Assembly: GCF_036898095.1 (NCBI RefSeq)
Contig: NC_090728.1
Location: 92,808,312 to 92,872,311, forward strand
Direction of reading: 5' to 3'
Length of the DNA stretch: 64,000 bases
Source: Palaemon carinicauda
Taxonomy: Eukaryota; Arthropoda; Malacostraca; Decapoda; Palaemonidae
Below, one piece after another: positions 10,667 through 22,331 of the stretch (position 1 is the stretch's first letter; every line of letters begins with the position of its first letter). A program made the position numbers and the translations under genes. Under the pieces are notes generated by a model. The model made no database searches. It saw only the letters and a program-made list of their open reading frames with translations, and had not been told where the DNA came from.

Positions 10667-12360
10667 CATTTTTTTGCACAGAAAAAGCTTTCATTCTTCA
10701 GTGTTTCTTGGGTCTTGTTCAACAACCAATTACCTTTGTTGTTGGTTTAATGATATCCTTGTTTGGATATTCATTGCTTAGGTGTAATTTTTTTTGTAAA
10801 CCAGTTGGATTTTTTTTTTCATCGTGAAATCTCTGGACAATTCTGCAATCCTCCCCTTTGAATCCAGTCAGGCGCTGTCCTTCATGTGGCATCCGGATGA
10901 GTTGTACTAATTGCATAGGATGGTGCGTTATTTAACTATGGTGACTCGTGTAAGTTTTGGTCCAATAGCAAAATGACTGCTTATGTTAACCATCAGAAGT
11001 CTTTGCAACACAAGAGGGCTCAAAAGGAGAAGAAAAGTCGTTAGCAAGTGATGAATTCCTTGATATGTGTACTATGGGGTCGGGTTCTTCTGCTTCTGGT
11101 ACTGTTGATTCTGATCCTGAATTGCATTTTGTCCCTGCTCCTTCGCAACCAGTTTTTACACCTGTATAGTCTACTGAGTGCAATTCCTGTCTTATATCCC
11201 TTGAAGCTAATTGTGGTTAAAAGGTACCGGTAGTCTTTACAACTGAATTTAGACTTACATTTCTGTTTAGCAAATTGACAAAAAATCTTCAGTTTTCTTT
11301 TACTGGATCTAATAACTTCATGGATTCTCTTGCAGCTCCTTGTTATGTTCCTGTCGACTGTACCCAGGGTAAGGGTACGACAGATCCCCCCACTTGTGAA
11401 TACCAACATGGCCTAGGCCTAGGGCGGAGCAGGTCCGAGTAGGTGCTTGAAGATTCTTTACCTATTGATTCCCCACTTGATCCCGTAATAGTGCCGAAGG
11501 GCAGGGGGATCTTCAATGTCAGGTTGGTGTCAGTGCTCAGTCTGGAGCGTTTTGGGCCGACGGCTTAATGGGTCGGGTTATGAAAAGGAAAATGATGATG
11601 TTGATATGTCTAGGAGCTCAGAGATTGTTGAATCTCTTTAACTAAAAACAGACCATTGAGTTTCATAGGTTGTTTGAAATGGTCTTGGGTTTTCTTTGTC
11701 TTTTTAGGCCTAAGGAATAGATCCTCGTTGCATCGTAAAAGGGTCTCCCCGGTCATTTGAGCCTTTGCATTATCCCTTTGCCCAAAGGTTTGTTAAGGTC
11801 CCGGTTGATATCCCGGCTAAAGTCTCCAGAAGGGAGGAGTTTTCTTCTATCCTCAGGCACCGTAGGGGTGTCTACCAGGGGTGGCAGATGACGCCTCTTT
11901 CTTTAAGCCTCCAAAGCGGAATCCAGAGTTTGTCTGGCTTTTAGGTAAGCCTTTGCTCTCTATTAGACATCGATTTCTGCTTCTCTATAGGATTTTGTGG
12001 TGATGGAGTCTGTCCTGAATTTGTTACAGGAGACTTATTCCTTCAATATACTGTATGGCTCATATGAGGTCAGTTGAAGTACATTAAGGATTCCAGTTTT
12101 GTCCCTCCCGAGGCCCCCTTATTCGAAATATTCTGTTCCTTGTGGCGGAATGTTAACAAAAACAAACCCCCACACCTGTGATCACTCTGACAGACAAATT
12201 ATCCCACAACACAAATTTTCCCCTTACTTTTACGTCAACTGGACTATTGCATGAAGGGAACAGTAAAACGAAACATATCCTTAAAACTATATTACTTACT
12301 TATTAAACAAACAAAAAAAGTCACACATAAATTTAACACAGACAAAAATAACAACACACA
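10667..12360 (+). repeat. 1.7-kb tandem duplication, unit 2
   Basis: Near-identical second copy of 8967-10666. Among the differences is a deletion of about 12 bp near 11828, where 'aaggtgattggagaa' is reduced. Short indels elsewhere shift the frames equally in both copies, so the unit was already dead before it duplicated. The copies are similar enough for unequal crossing-over. Confidence 0.85.
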
Positions 12361-12429
12361 AAAATATACAGTATATATCGGTATGTTAGGGTATCGAGAA
12401 CTTGCCAATAATCGGAAAAACAATATCCT

Positions 12430-12680
12430 TTTTTCTGGGTCGACCTGTGACGCCCGGTGAAAAGTCCTTCTTTCTACCTTTTCTGATATAAATCTTCCAA
12501 ATATACCAGAGAAAAATAAAAGCATGGAATGCAGAGGTTACTACCCTCGCGCGAGCACCTCGTGAGTGTCGTGTATACATCAGGGGCGTGTGAAAACCAC
12601 TATTCACAGGCTGTCTTCCAATTAGATAACTCCTTCATCAAAGGGAAGGGCCGTAACAAAGACCCCAGAAACCACACTTG
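12430..12680 (+). mobile_element. DIRS-type leader/terminus fragment
   Basis: 'ttttttctgggtcgacctgt' followed by 'cccggtgaaaagtcc' and, further on, 'agcatggaatgcagaggtta' and 'ggctgtcttccaattag' match, inverted, the block at 49680-49915, which is the start of another DIRS-like element. About 230 bp are shared, including 'ctaccctcgcgcgagcacct'. The rest of this copy is not recognisable downstream. Confidence 0.65.
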
Positions 12681-13192
12681 TACCACGCCACCGTCACCCA
12701 CACGAATGCCTTCTAGGTCATCCTTCTGTTTTGGACTTGCCCGCTAAGTCGTAAATTGTTTTGCTCGGTGTTTTCGCAAGTGATTGTCGTTAATTCAACA
12801 TGACTGACGCTGCTACTTCACCTTTACCAATGTTAAGTACCATAGTTTGTTTTGACAGTTTATTTCAGTACCGGGCATTTGTTCTTTTTCCAGTAATGTG
12901 GATTTTAGTTTGGGAAGCGGTTGGCCTGCCTCAGTATCGGCAGACATTTTGGTTTTGTATACCCAACACCGTCAATCCACACACAGTACCAAAGGCACAC
13001 TTAAGACTAAAATAAATTACTTAGCACTGAAACACCAATCATATTCTGTAACCCAGCAAAAAAAAAAAGTAAAGCAATGCCAAAAAAAGAGAAAAATCTT
13101 ATTTCACACAGGCAACAGTCCTTGTTGGCCCTACCGCCACTGGCCAACAATATCATACAGCCAATTCGACTGTGCAATCTTATGCACTGGTT

Positions 13193-13226
<34 letters not shown>

Positions 13227-13807
13227 AGGAAAAAATCTAATTACAGCCGAATCATCAACGCTCAAAATTCTATATACAGTATCCGCAGTTTAATCCTACA
13301 TTCATTGTACGGTCCGGGTCATCATCAGCAAGGTATTCATATCTATACAGCTGGCAAGCCACACCTTTAAGGCCAAAATTAAACTCCAAGGAGTCTAAAG
13401 GAGTAGTCTTAATACAATCTAATATAGGCCAGGTCAGCAACTATCAATCCACAAAAAAATCTCTCCAAAGGAGGAATTACGGCCTGCAATAAAAAAAGAA
13501 AAACGCTTACGAACACTCCTAGCTAACTACACTATCGCACTATAATCAAAGATAAATAATAAACTTTCTATCATTCATGATCACGCCTAACAAATATAAA
13601 TGAAAACAGTACTCACGCTAATACAAATAAATCACTTCCAAGCCAGCTGGTCGATGAACAAAAAAACACAACCGACTCCTGCTACAGTCAAATAGAAAAA
13701 TGCTTTTGTCCAAGACATTCATTACCGCCCTAACCTAGCTAAAAATGTAAACAAACAACCTCAATTATACCAACAGTCTTTCCCACTACAAACAATCATT
13801 ACGCTAA

Positions 13808-13808
<1 letters not shown>
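12681..13808. other. No gene seen; (ATC)n at 13195-13226
   Basis: Non-coding sequence with a pure CAT/ATC trinucleotide run at 13195-13226, and A-rich stretches near 13065-13090. The short open frames are not convincing: they have no conserved motif and no codon bias. Parts may belong to the leader of the DIRS-type element that starts at 12430. Confidence 0.5.
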
Positions 13809-13882
<74 letters not shown>

Positions 13883-13884
13883 TT
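13809..13884. repeat. (CT)n then poly(T)
   Basis: About 65 bp of pure CT dinucleotide followed by 11 T. It marks a change in base composition: the sequence to the left is A/C-rich on the + strand and the sequence to the right is T/G-rich. Confidence 0.95.
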
Positions 13885-16720
13885 TGGCAAAACTAAAACA
13901 AATGAAATGAAATTAATCCTCCACAGCCTTTGTTCGTCAGAACTCCCTTGCGTCTAGCATGCAGACTTTCCTTCTCCTTGAGGTGTCAATTATATGTTCC
14001 TCTTCCTCCAGTTTCAGAGGGATAGTGGGCCTGATTGTTGGCTACAACACCTTTCAACGAGCCCCTGTTTGATAGAACTGTCCTTTCGCATGGTTTTATA
14101 CACGTACTAGGGCGATGTCACTACCGAAGCCCAAAGGGCCTTATTTCAAGCTTTTGTCTCGGGGCTTCCTTCCCTTTGTCCACATGGGAAGTGTAAGGCA
14201 GGTGCAGGAGGTAGACAGTTGACTTCAATTCAGTCTTGCCTTGTTGCCATCAGTTCTCCTTTGACTGGTGCCACAGCTCCCTCGTTTGGCGGCTTTCCCA
14301 ACAAATGAGGGAGAGATTCTTGGCATGTCGCCAGAGAGAAGGAAAAGGGACAGTGAAAGTTCGTCTGCTTGGAGAATGCTGTAGGGACTTATCTCTCTCA
14401 CCATTGGTCTGATTAGTAGGAGAGATGGGTGGATGAGTGGGTAGTGGATGTCTGGAGGGATGGTTACCAGGCCTTCTCCCTTGCGTGAGCTTGTCTCCTA
14501 ATTTATTGGCAACCTCTATCCTTGAGTCCTTTGTTAAGACATGACAGGTCATCAGACTGGAGACTTAGCTGTCACCTTCCCCAACAGTAGAGATAGATTA
14601 TCTGGAGTTTAGGTTTAGGATGCCATACTCTTTTGTTGGATTAATAAGGCTTCGTAAGATGCGGTTGGGTGATGGGTAAGATTAACTTATATTTAAATTG
14701 AATTTATGTTTGAATATATTATGTATAGTATTTCAGTGTGACAGAGGTTAAGCATTCATCTCCTATCAGTGCCCCGTCTGTTTGCAACAGTTGCCTTGTA
14801 AGGCAATATATGATTTGCTGGTCTGTACTGGTGACTTGAGCTGCAATGTTGATATAACCCTCATGTCTCCTGACACTGAACTAAGTGGTCAGTCCAGGAG
14901 CTCATTCTGTGGGAATGAGTCATTTCCTACCAGTGTCCCTTCTGCTTGGCAACAGTCGCTTTGTGGATAAGGTGACATGTGGTATGCCGGGCGGTGCTGG
15001 TGTCAGGAGACCTGTGGGTATGTCAATGCAACCTGACACAGAACTAAGTGACCAGTTCAGGCGCTCATCACATGAAATGAGTTGTCTCTTACCAATGTCC
15101 CTTCCGCTTGGCGACAATTGCCTTGTAGCTAAGGAGATTGGTGGTATACTGGTCAGTGCTGGCGACTTGGGCTGCATTGTCATAGCCCCCATGTTTTCTA
15201 ACACCAAACCAAGTGGTCAATTCAGACACTCATTCATTCCAGGGTAATGAGTCATCTCTTTCCTCTCCCTTCTGCTTAGCAACAGTCACCTTGCAAGTAA
15301 GGCTACGCAGGTTATGTGCGTCTGTCCTGGTGACCTATAACATGCTGTCATTTCCCTCCTTGTCGTCTGACCCAGATCCAGCGCCAGTCTAAGCGCTTAT
15401 TCTTGGAAATGATTTGCCCTCTAAGCATCTGACTAAGCACTCTTTCTGTGGGTGTGCTCTACATCCTTCCATTCCCACTTCTTGGTGACAACTGTTTTGT
15501 GAAGATGGTAGCGTGTGGTACACTTGTCTGTGTCAGCAATTTGGGCAATACAGTATTGTCAAATTCCTCCAATGTCTCTTGCAACTCAACCATTGGTCAA
15601 TTGAGACTCATGTTACATGATCGTCACTTCCCTCTCAAGTCCAGGCACTCTCTGAGGCATGACACACCTCCTACTGTACTCTATGGCCCTCTTCTCTTGA
15701 GGTCAGTTCATGATAGTCAGGCAGCATTTAGTGAGGGTACCCCCCCTTATCGATGGCTGGAACCAGACACTTGTGCCGTTGATCTCCAGGGGTCCTGGCT
15801 GCGTCCAGGGACCGGTCGTCTGAGAGAGAAGTCATGTCATATTAGTCCTCTCTAACCCCAAGAGGGAAGGTAAGCTACGACAGCTACTTTTCTTTTAATG
15901 CCAGGCACGTCAGGCAGGTATCAATTGATAGCACTAGGTCTTTTATGAGGTTTATAAAGGAAGATTATTTTTCTTTTTCATTACCTAACAAACTTATTTC
16001 ATCAGAGTCACTTCTACGCATTAAGCTCGCCTCAGCTTCTCTTGCGAGAACAGGTTCGGCTCTGGTCTCCATCACCAGTTATTGTGTCCTCTCTCTCTCT
16101 AGGCTTTGTTTTTGCTCGGGGAAGGTGGAGCCAGGGGACGTGGGCTCCTTAGGTCACCATGAGAAGTTACGATTGCTTTCCCTTCCCCTGAAGTGATTGT
16201 CTTCTCAAGTTTCTTGTTTGGCGACAGGGTGCCCGTCCCTCTCTGGTCATTTTCTCCCGGTATCAGGTCGTCGCTCCAGTCAGGGAAATTTAGGATGTCT
16301 ACCAATGGTGAGGTTTGGACTTGGGTTTGTTCTCCACTTTTGAATTGGTTTTGTTGCCAAACACCTAGCAGACTGACCTTTAATTCTCCTTTGCTGTTAT
16401 TTTTCACTGTACGTTTTGGACAGATGGGAATTGTTCAGGTTTAAAATCTGTATTTTTTTGCTTTGTTCTTTGATTCTCCTATTCTGTTCCAAAAGGTGGA
16501 AATTCTTGCAGATCCCTCCTCCATGTAAATGGGGTAATTGGACTGACAAATAATACTAAGGTAATGTTTATTTTTATAGATGCAGCATGCAATTTACATA
16601 ATAATAATGATAATAATAATTACCTCTATAATTTAGCTAGTTCCACCCATCTTCCCACATCTGGTATTACATAACTGACGAGAAAGGTGAGCGAACTCTT
16701 GGTTCAGTTGATTGTTGCCA
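13885..16720. other. Unrecognised decayed region with ~165-bp tandem repeats
   Basis: A moderately GC-rich region unlike the AT-rich host intron, with several frames of 80-135 codons but no domain that I recognise. Within it, at about 14755-15640, an imperfect repeat recurs. The anchor '(g)caacagt/cgacaat...ccttgta' is found near 14784, 14949, 15111, 15279 and 15485, spaced 165, 162, 168 and 206 bp. Associated stretches 'cactgaactaagtggtcag' and 'gtgctggtgac' repeat with it. It may be the body of an old retroelement or a decayed minisatellite. Confidence 0.5.
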
Positions 16721-16724
16721 ACTA

Positions 16725-17045
16725 GGGTTGTGGTGCCTGATGTGGTAACGTCCCTGACTGGTGAACACCAGCCTGGGGTTAGAGTCCCACTCAAACTCGT
16801 TAGTTTCGTTGGTCGCTGCAACCTCACCATCCTTGTGATCTAAGGATGGGGGAGTTTGGGGGAGCCTATAGGTCTGTCTGCCGAGTCTTCAGCAGCCATT
16901 GCGTGTCCCTCCTTGGTCCTAGCTTGGGTGGAGAGGGAGCTTGGGTGCTGATTATATGTATATATGGTCAATCTCTAGGGCAGTGTCCTGCTCAATATGG
17001 CAATGTCACTGTCCCTTGCCTCTACCATTCATGAGGGGCCTTTAA
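16725..17045 (+). mobile_element. tRNA-derived SINE, copy 1
   Basis: The head resembles a tRNA. It has an A-box-like segment near 16731-16748 ('tggtgcctgatgtggtaac') and a B-box-like segment GGTTAGAGTCC at 16777-16787, spaced as in an internal RNA polymerase III promoter. A body of about 240 bp follows ('ctataggtctgtctgccgag', 'ccttgcctctaccattcatg'), ending near 'ggggcctttaa'. A diverged partial copy lies at 17225-17530, which supports a mobile family. It encodes no protein. Confidence 0.75.
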
Positions 17046-17224
17046 GTCTTTAAGCTAGGGGCAGAATATGAGGTAGCAGGGTTGCCAATGTGGTTAAATA
17101 TTGGGTGGGTTTAGGGATTTAGGGCTAGCTAAATTTTATTGGTAAGTATCAGTAATACAGTATTGATCTTATGAAATTTCATGATATTATAAGAATCCCA
17201 TATTTCTAAACAAACCCTGTTAGT

Positions 17225-17530
17225 TAACCTCTGTCTCACCGGGCCACATTTCTTTTGGTGGCTTTGTAGGAAAATCAGCAACCTGCAATCTCTGGACTCC
17301 TAGCTTGAACCCTGCTCACAGGAAGTGGGTTATGGGGACCTATAGGTCTATATAATATATCATTAGCAGTCAATGCTTGCTACCACATTATCCTAGTATG
17401 GTTAGGGAGAGGCTAATGTGCTGATGATACATGTATACATTATCTCCAGGACATTGTGCTACAGAGCAATGACTTGTTCCTTTCCTCTGCTGCACTTGAG
17501 TTACCTTAAAGCCATCTGGAATTGATTCTT
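17225..17530 (+). mobile_element. tRNA-derived SINE, copy 2 (diverged)
   Basis: The sequence 'ggggacctataggtctat', then 'tagtatggttagggagagg', 'gctgatgatacatgtatac' and 'ttgttcctttcctctgctgc' aligns with the SINE body at 16855-17030, with many substitutions. The tRNA-like head is poorly preserved. It is older than copy 1. Confidence 0.6.
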
Positions 17531-18193
17531 GCAATGTAGAGAGAAAGCCTTTCTTATTATTCTCTCTCATCTTATTTCTTTACCTTGGTTTCCAATGGAT
17601 TTTTAGTGTAGAAATTTGCCTTTCTCTACCTCAGTACGCTGGTACACAACTTCCTGACTAGGTCAGATGTGACGACTCAGTAGCCTCCATTCCCTTCTTT
17701 CAAGCCTCCTTTTGTGCCATTACAACTACCAATTCTTAACTAGCCCACAGCTTCCTTGATTCCTGAGGCATCTTAAGGAATAATACAGTACCATTAACCT
17801 GCTGTATTTTTTCAATTTCATTAAAAAGTAATGCTGTTAATTCAGCAGCAAATGGGGTCAATAATCAGCTTATCCTATGGTGACCTGCATGAAGCACAGG
17901 ATCTTCCCTTGCAGTTGGTAATCTATAAGGTGTGTCTGTTTATCTTCCTCTATCAGGGTCGACTATAACAGCTGTTCCTTTCTCATAGGTCTTTTGGGGG
18001 TAGTCACCAACTTTGGAAGACATTATGCTGCCTAAAGAGTGTGACTGTTAATACAGCAGCATTTACCTTGATTTGAGCACTTGAAGGGAAAGTCTATCTC
18101 CTCCTGGCAGAGGGCATACAAAAATCTGGTTCAAGATACTTTTCCTCTGAACTTTGAAATATTGTTAAAGCTGATTCTTTCAGTTGACGTGTC
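17531..18193. other. No gene or repeat recognised
   Basis: Unique-looking AT-moderate intron sequence between the SINE and the Tigger MITE. No frame of more than 60 codons carries a recognisable motif, and I see no terminal repeats or tandem structure. Confidence 0.5.
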
Positions 18194-18195
18194 TA

Positions 18196-18964
<769 letters not shown>

Positions 18965-18966
18965 TA

Positions 18967-19474
18967 TACTAACTCCCTAGGATATGCCATTGCAGCTGCT
19001 CCAGAGCTAATGATTATGATGATGATTGTTCTTATAGTGCTTGAAGGAGATGTTCCCCTAGCAGGTTCCATAAAGAATGTTGAATGCTCTTTAAAAATGG
19101 GACTGAAAAGTGATGTTTCACTGAACTCAAATTACTTTTGCAAAAGCATCTGGTATGCATCTTCTGAAGGGACATCGACCAGTTCCCCACTAGTAGATTT
19201 ATCACAGGAATTGGCCTTATCACTCTTTGAGTGGTGTTTTTCTTTCCCCTTTGAGGGGAGAGAAGATTCCTTTATTTACTATGATTCATTTAGCTCCCAC
19301 TACCCCATATCAAATAGTAACACAGTGTCAAACTTTTCAGATGTTATCTTCATGGTTTATTATAGTCACCTTCTGTTTCTAAAAAAAGTAAATTTTAACC
19401 AGGTTTCTTTTGTGATTTATTCAAATGATGAGCCCATTGAGGATATAGTTATGGGATGAGTTTTTTTTTTGTTG
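18967..19474 (+). other. Open non-repetitive stretch of unknown nature
   Basis: About 490 bp that is open in one + frame (as if from the MITE to 19459) and Ser/Leu/Val-rich, with no motif that I recognise. It has no ATG of its own near the beginning apart from those inside the MITE. No splice-site arrangement makes it a convincing exon. It is probably chance or transposon debris. Confidence 0.3.
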
Positions 19475-19968
19475 AAGGTCTTGAATTTTAAAGAAATAGA
19501 TCGCAAAGAGATGTTGATGGGCACCATAGTGATTATAGAAATGTGATATCTGGTGTTCCTTAGGGTAGTGTTCTTGGCCCATTACTTTTCATATGTACAC
19601 ATAACATGTGGTTCAGCCTAGAAAACTAACTTGTTGCATATGCAGATGATGCTACACTCTTTTCATCAATTCCATTTCCTGAATGTAGGTCTCGGTTGCT
19701 GAGTCCCATAATAGAGATCTAGTCAAAATTAGTGCATGGTGCAAATTATTGGGCATGAAGTTGAATCCTAACAAATCTCAAAGTATGATTGTAAGTAGGT
19801 CAGGGACAGTGCTTCCTCAACATCAGATCTCAGCATTGATAATGTTTCTTTAACTCTGTATATGACTTTTAAAATTTTAGGTGTGATTCTCGACAGCAAA
19901 TTTACATTTGAGAAACACATTAGGTCTGTGTCTTCTTCAATTGCACAAAAAATTGGCTTATTGAGAAA

Positions 19969-20350
19969 ACGGATTTTGAGCGAAGCGAAAAATCTATTTT
20001 TGGGTGAGATGGCCATGTTGTCCTGATGAAAGGTTCCTATAGGTAGCTTTCTAAGGGATATTTGGCTACAGTGATATTCCCAAAGAATTGACCTTTAGGT
20101 CTCCAGAATTCTAATTCCTGGCGTGAATATCCTTAAAATTTCTCTTAAGGATATCGCATAATATCAGGGGACGTAAATCTTGATACGACACATAGCAATC
20201 TTCACCCCAAATAGCGTTTTTGTTTCGAGGGGGAAGAGTGGCGATAAACAGAAGGGGAGCCGTTATCAAGGTTGCCCTTCCTCCCGAACTACTACTAGTA
20301 TCCAAGATGGCTCTCATTCCTTGTAGCATTGAGCATGGTGCTACAGATAT
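19969..20350 (+). repeat. DIRS-1 left inverted terminal repeat
   Basis: It matches the complement of 28370-28719 over about 350 bp, with substitutions and small indels, for example 'ggagccgttatcaaggtt', 'atatcaggggacgta' and 'tagaaagctaccta' in complement. The terminal 25 bp at the two ends are not complementary to each other, as in other DIRS elements; the ICR supplies both. Confidence 0.85.
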
Positions 20351-20405
20351 AGTAGTTTCGGGAGGGATCTTGCCTAAGCCTTTTCTATGGAAAAGGAGGG
20401 CGGGT

Positions 20406-20497
20406 CCATCAGGACGACATGGCCATATCACCCAAAAATAGATTTTTCGCTTCGCTCAAAATCCGTTTTTTGGGCTCAAGCCATGTCGTCCTGATGG
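20406..20497 (+). repeat. DIRS-1 internal complementary region (circle junction)
   Basis: 20406-20465 is the complement of the left terminus (19969-20030, with two mismatches in about 60). It is followed by T6 (20466-20471), and 20472-20497 is the complement of the right terminus (28694-28717, one mismatch). Read on the minus strand it therefore spells right end + A-run + left end, the sequence expected at the closed-circle junction. This is the structural hallmark of DIRS replication. Confidence 0.9.
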
Positions 20498-20499
20498 AA

Positions 20500-21278
20500 G
20501 TTTACCAGAGAATTACTAGAAAGTATTGTATCTGTGGATTTTCATAGGTGCCTTAACCTTGGGACAATTTTTCTATGGTCATCCGGACCATTGAGACAAA
20601 TGACGTTACTGTTATCCGTCATTACCACTAATCATAGACAATGTTAGTGCTTCCTGCTCCCTGCAGGGAAGAGTCATACTAGACAGTAGAAAATGGGTCT
20701 CAAGGTTTGCATATATTGTATGAACAAACATAAGTATCAACTAGATATAAAAAAGTCTCACGGTTTGTATATGTTGTCGGAACAACTAGTATCAACTATA
20801 TCCATTGTTTGTAAGCATACAATATGAGGTTTACTTAGTTAAATAAGTAAGAGAACTGGCATATTTATTGTGCTAATTGCAGGGCGAAATAAGACGCAAT
20901 TACACTCTAGTAGACATTTATTTTGAATAAATGACCAAATGGAATAACGAGTGTAACGTGTTAAGGGAATTATACGTACAGTACAACGTATACAGAAAAT
21001 ATTTTTCTCCCTGGAAGAGAAGAAATGATGAGTGCCACTCTAAATTTGAAAATTTTTGATAAAATTTTCTAATATAATTTTCTGTAAATGTTGTATACTA
21101 TCAACACTGTGTACTATGTACACATGGCACAAGTGTTATCTGTATAATTCCACACCTGAGATTTTGAACAGTCTTAGTGTCACTATGGTGACACCCACTT
21201 AAAAGGTATCGCACTGGAAGTATCAACATCTTTTCACCCTAATTGATAATCCCAATCAATTAACTGTTCATCGCAGCA
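20500..21278. other. DIRS-1 3' non-coding part
   Basis: Between the ICR and the recombinase frame. It is AT-rich, without a frame of note. A short repeat 'gtctcaaggtttgcatata' / 'gtctcacggtttgtatatg' occurs near 20697 and 20755. Confidence 0.5.
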
Positions 21279-22270
21279 CTAGACAACAGGTTTTAGTACA
21301 CTACCTGCCGCCACCACGTAATGCTTCAGTTCGTGGATTTGATTTGCGTAGTGTTTGTAGAACACTCCGGATGACTTCCATCCAGTATATGAGTGAAGAT
21401 GCTCAAAGTCCATATACTGAAAAAAGTTCAGTGATGAAGCAATTTTTCTCGGATCATGACCTGCGGGTGTACTGTCAGAATCCGCTCTGCGAATGAAGTA
21501 GGTGAGTTTCGCCCCCGGTTGTTTTAGGGATAAGTTTGATCCTGAAGTTTCTCCTTTGAAGAGCTGTTCTCCCCTGAAGTCTGAAGTTCTACGAAGATAG
21601 ACCTTTAGACACTCTATTGGACACAGAGACACATCTTCCTTCAGAGGGCAGATTCTCCAGGGACCCCATCTTTTAGTGGGTAGCTTGTTCTTGGCGATTA
21701 AGGTTGGATCAGGAAAGAGATTCAGTTCTCCCACTTCTGTGAACTGAATGTGGCCCTCATTTCTTGATAGGGCTACTATTTCACTAACTCTAGCCCCTGA
21801 GGCTATAGCGAACAGGAACATAACCTTCTGGGTTAGAACCTTGAGACAACAATCTTCATTGTTCACAGATGAAGCATAATGTAGGACCTTGTCCAAGGAC
21901 CATGAAATGGGCTTCGGAGGAGCTGCAGGCCTAAGTCTAGTGCATGCCTTTGGGATCTTGTTAAAGATTTCGTTCGTCAGGTTCACTTGAAAAGCGTATA
22001 GAAGAGGTCTAGTCAGGGCTGACTTGCACGTATATATCGTGTTGGCTGCCAGACCTTGTTTATGAAGGTGGATTATGAAGGACAGACAGAAGTCTATTGA
22101 AATTTCTTTCGGTCCTTTTGTTTTAACAAAAGCAACCCACTTTTTCCAAGACGATTCATATTGTCTTCTAGTTGACTTAGACTTGTATTCTTCTAAGAAG
22201 TCTATACTGCCTTTTGAAATCTCAAATCTTTTCTTAACCGCTAAAGCGAGAAAATCATGAGATGAAGGTT
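21279..22270 (-). CDS. DIRS-1 tyrosine recombinase
   Basis: Integrase of the DIRS element; it recombines the circular DNA intermediate into the genome. The 235-codon frame 21986-21279 has the catalytic set: Arg in 'ASGARVSEI', His-x-x-Arg in 'HDPRKIA', Trp in 'YTGWKSSGVF', and the nucleophile Tyr in 'FYKHY'. The N-terminal SAM-like/core-binding part continues upstream in another frame to about 22270 (minus-strand 'STRRQYESSWKKWVAF', 'ANTIYTCKSALTRPLL'), so at least one frameshift separates the halves. The C-terminal domain looks fully intact. Confidence 0.85.
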
Positions 22271-22331
22271 TTGGGTTCTCTGTGATGAAGCGAAGACAGT
22301 CGACTTCTGAACCCGTTGAGATAGTGCTGGG

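Larger units (their letters stand above)
6177..12360 (+). mobile_element. DIRS-like relic (+), RTE-interrupted and partly duplicated
   Basis: The start ('ggagccgttatcaaggtta' near 6190) matches the inverted terminal repeats of DIRS-1 (about 20257 and, inverted, 28450). The continuation at 8099-8560 resembles, in the opposite orientation, the DIRS-1 leader at about 27700-28080, sharing 'gacaacc', 'gacttgac' and 'cccggcttt' stretches. The part from 8967 on appears to be a decayed gag-like frame on the + strand. The left terminus is lost at the (TA)n tract. An RTE LINE (6573-8087) inserted into it, and 1.7 kb of it was duplicated in tandem. No RT or recombinase part was seen. Confidence 0.6.
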
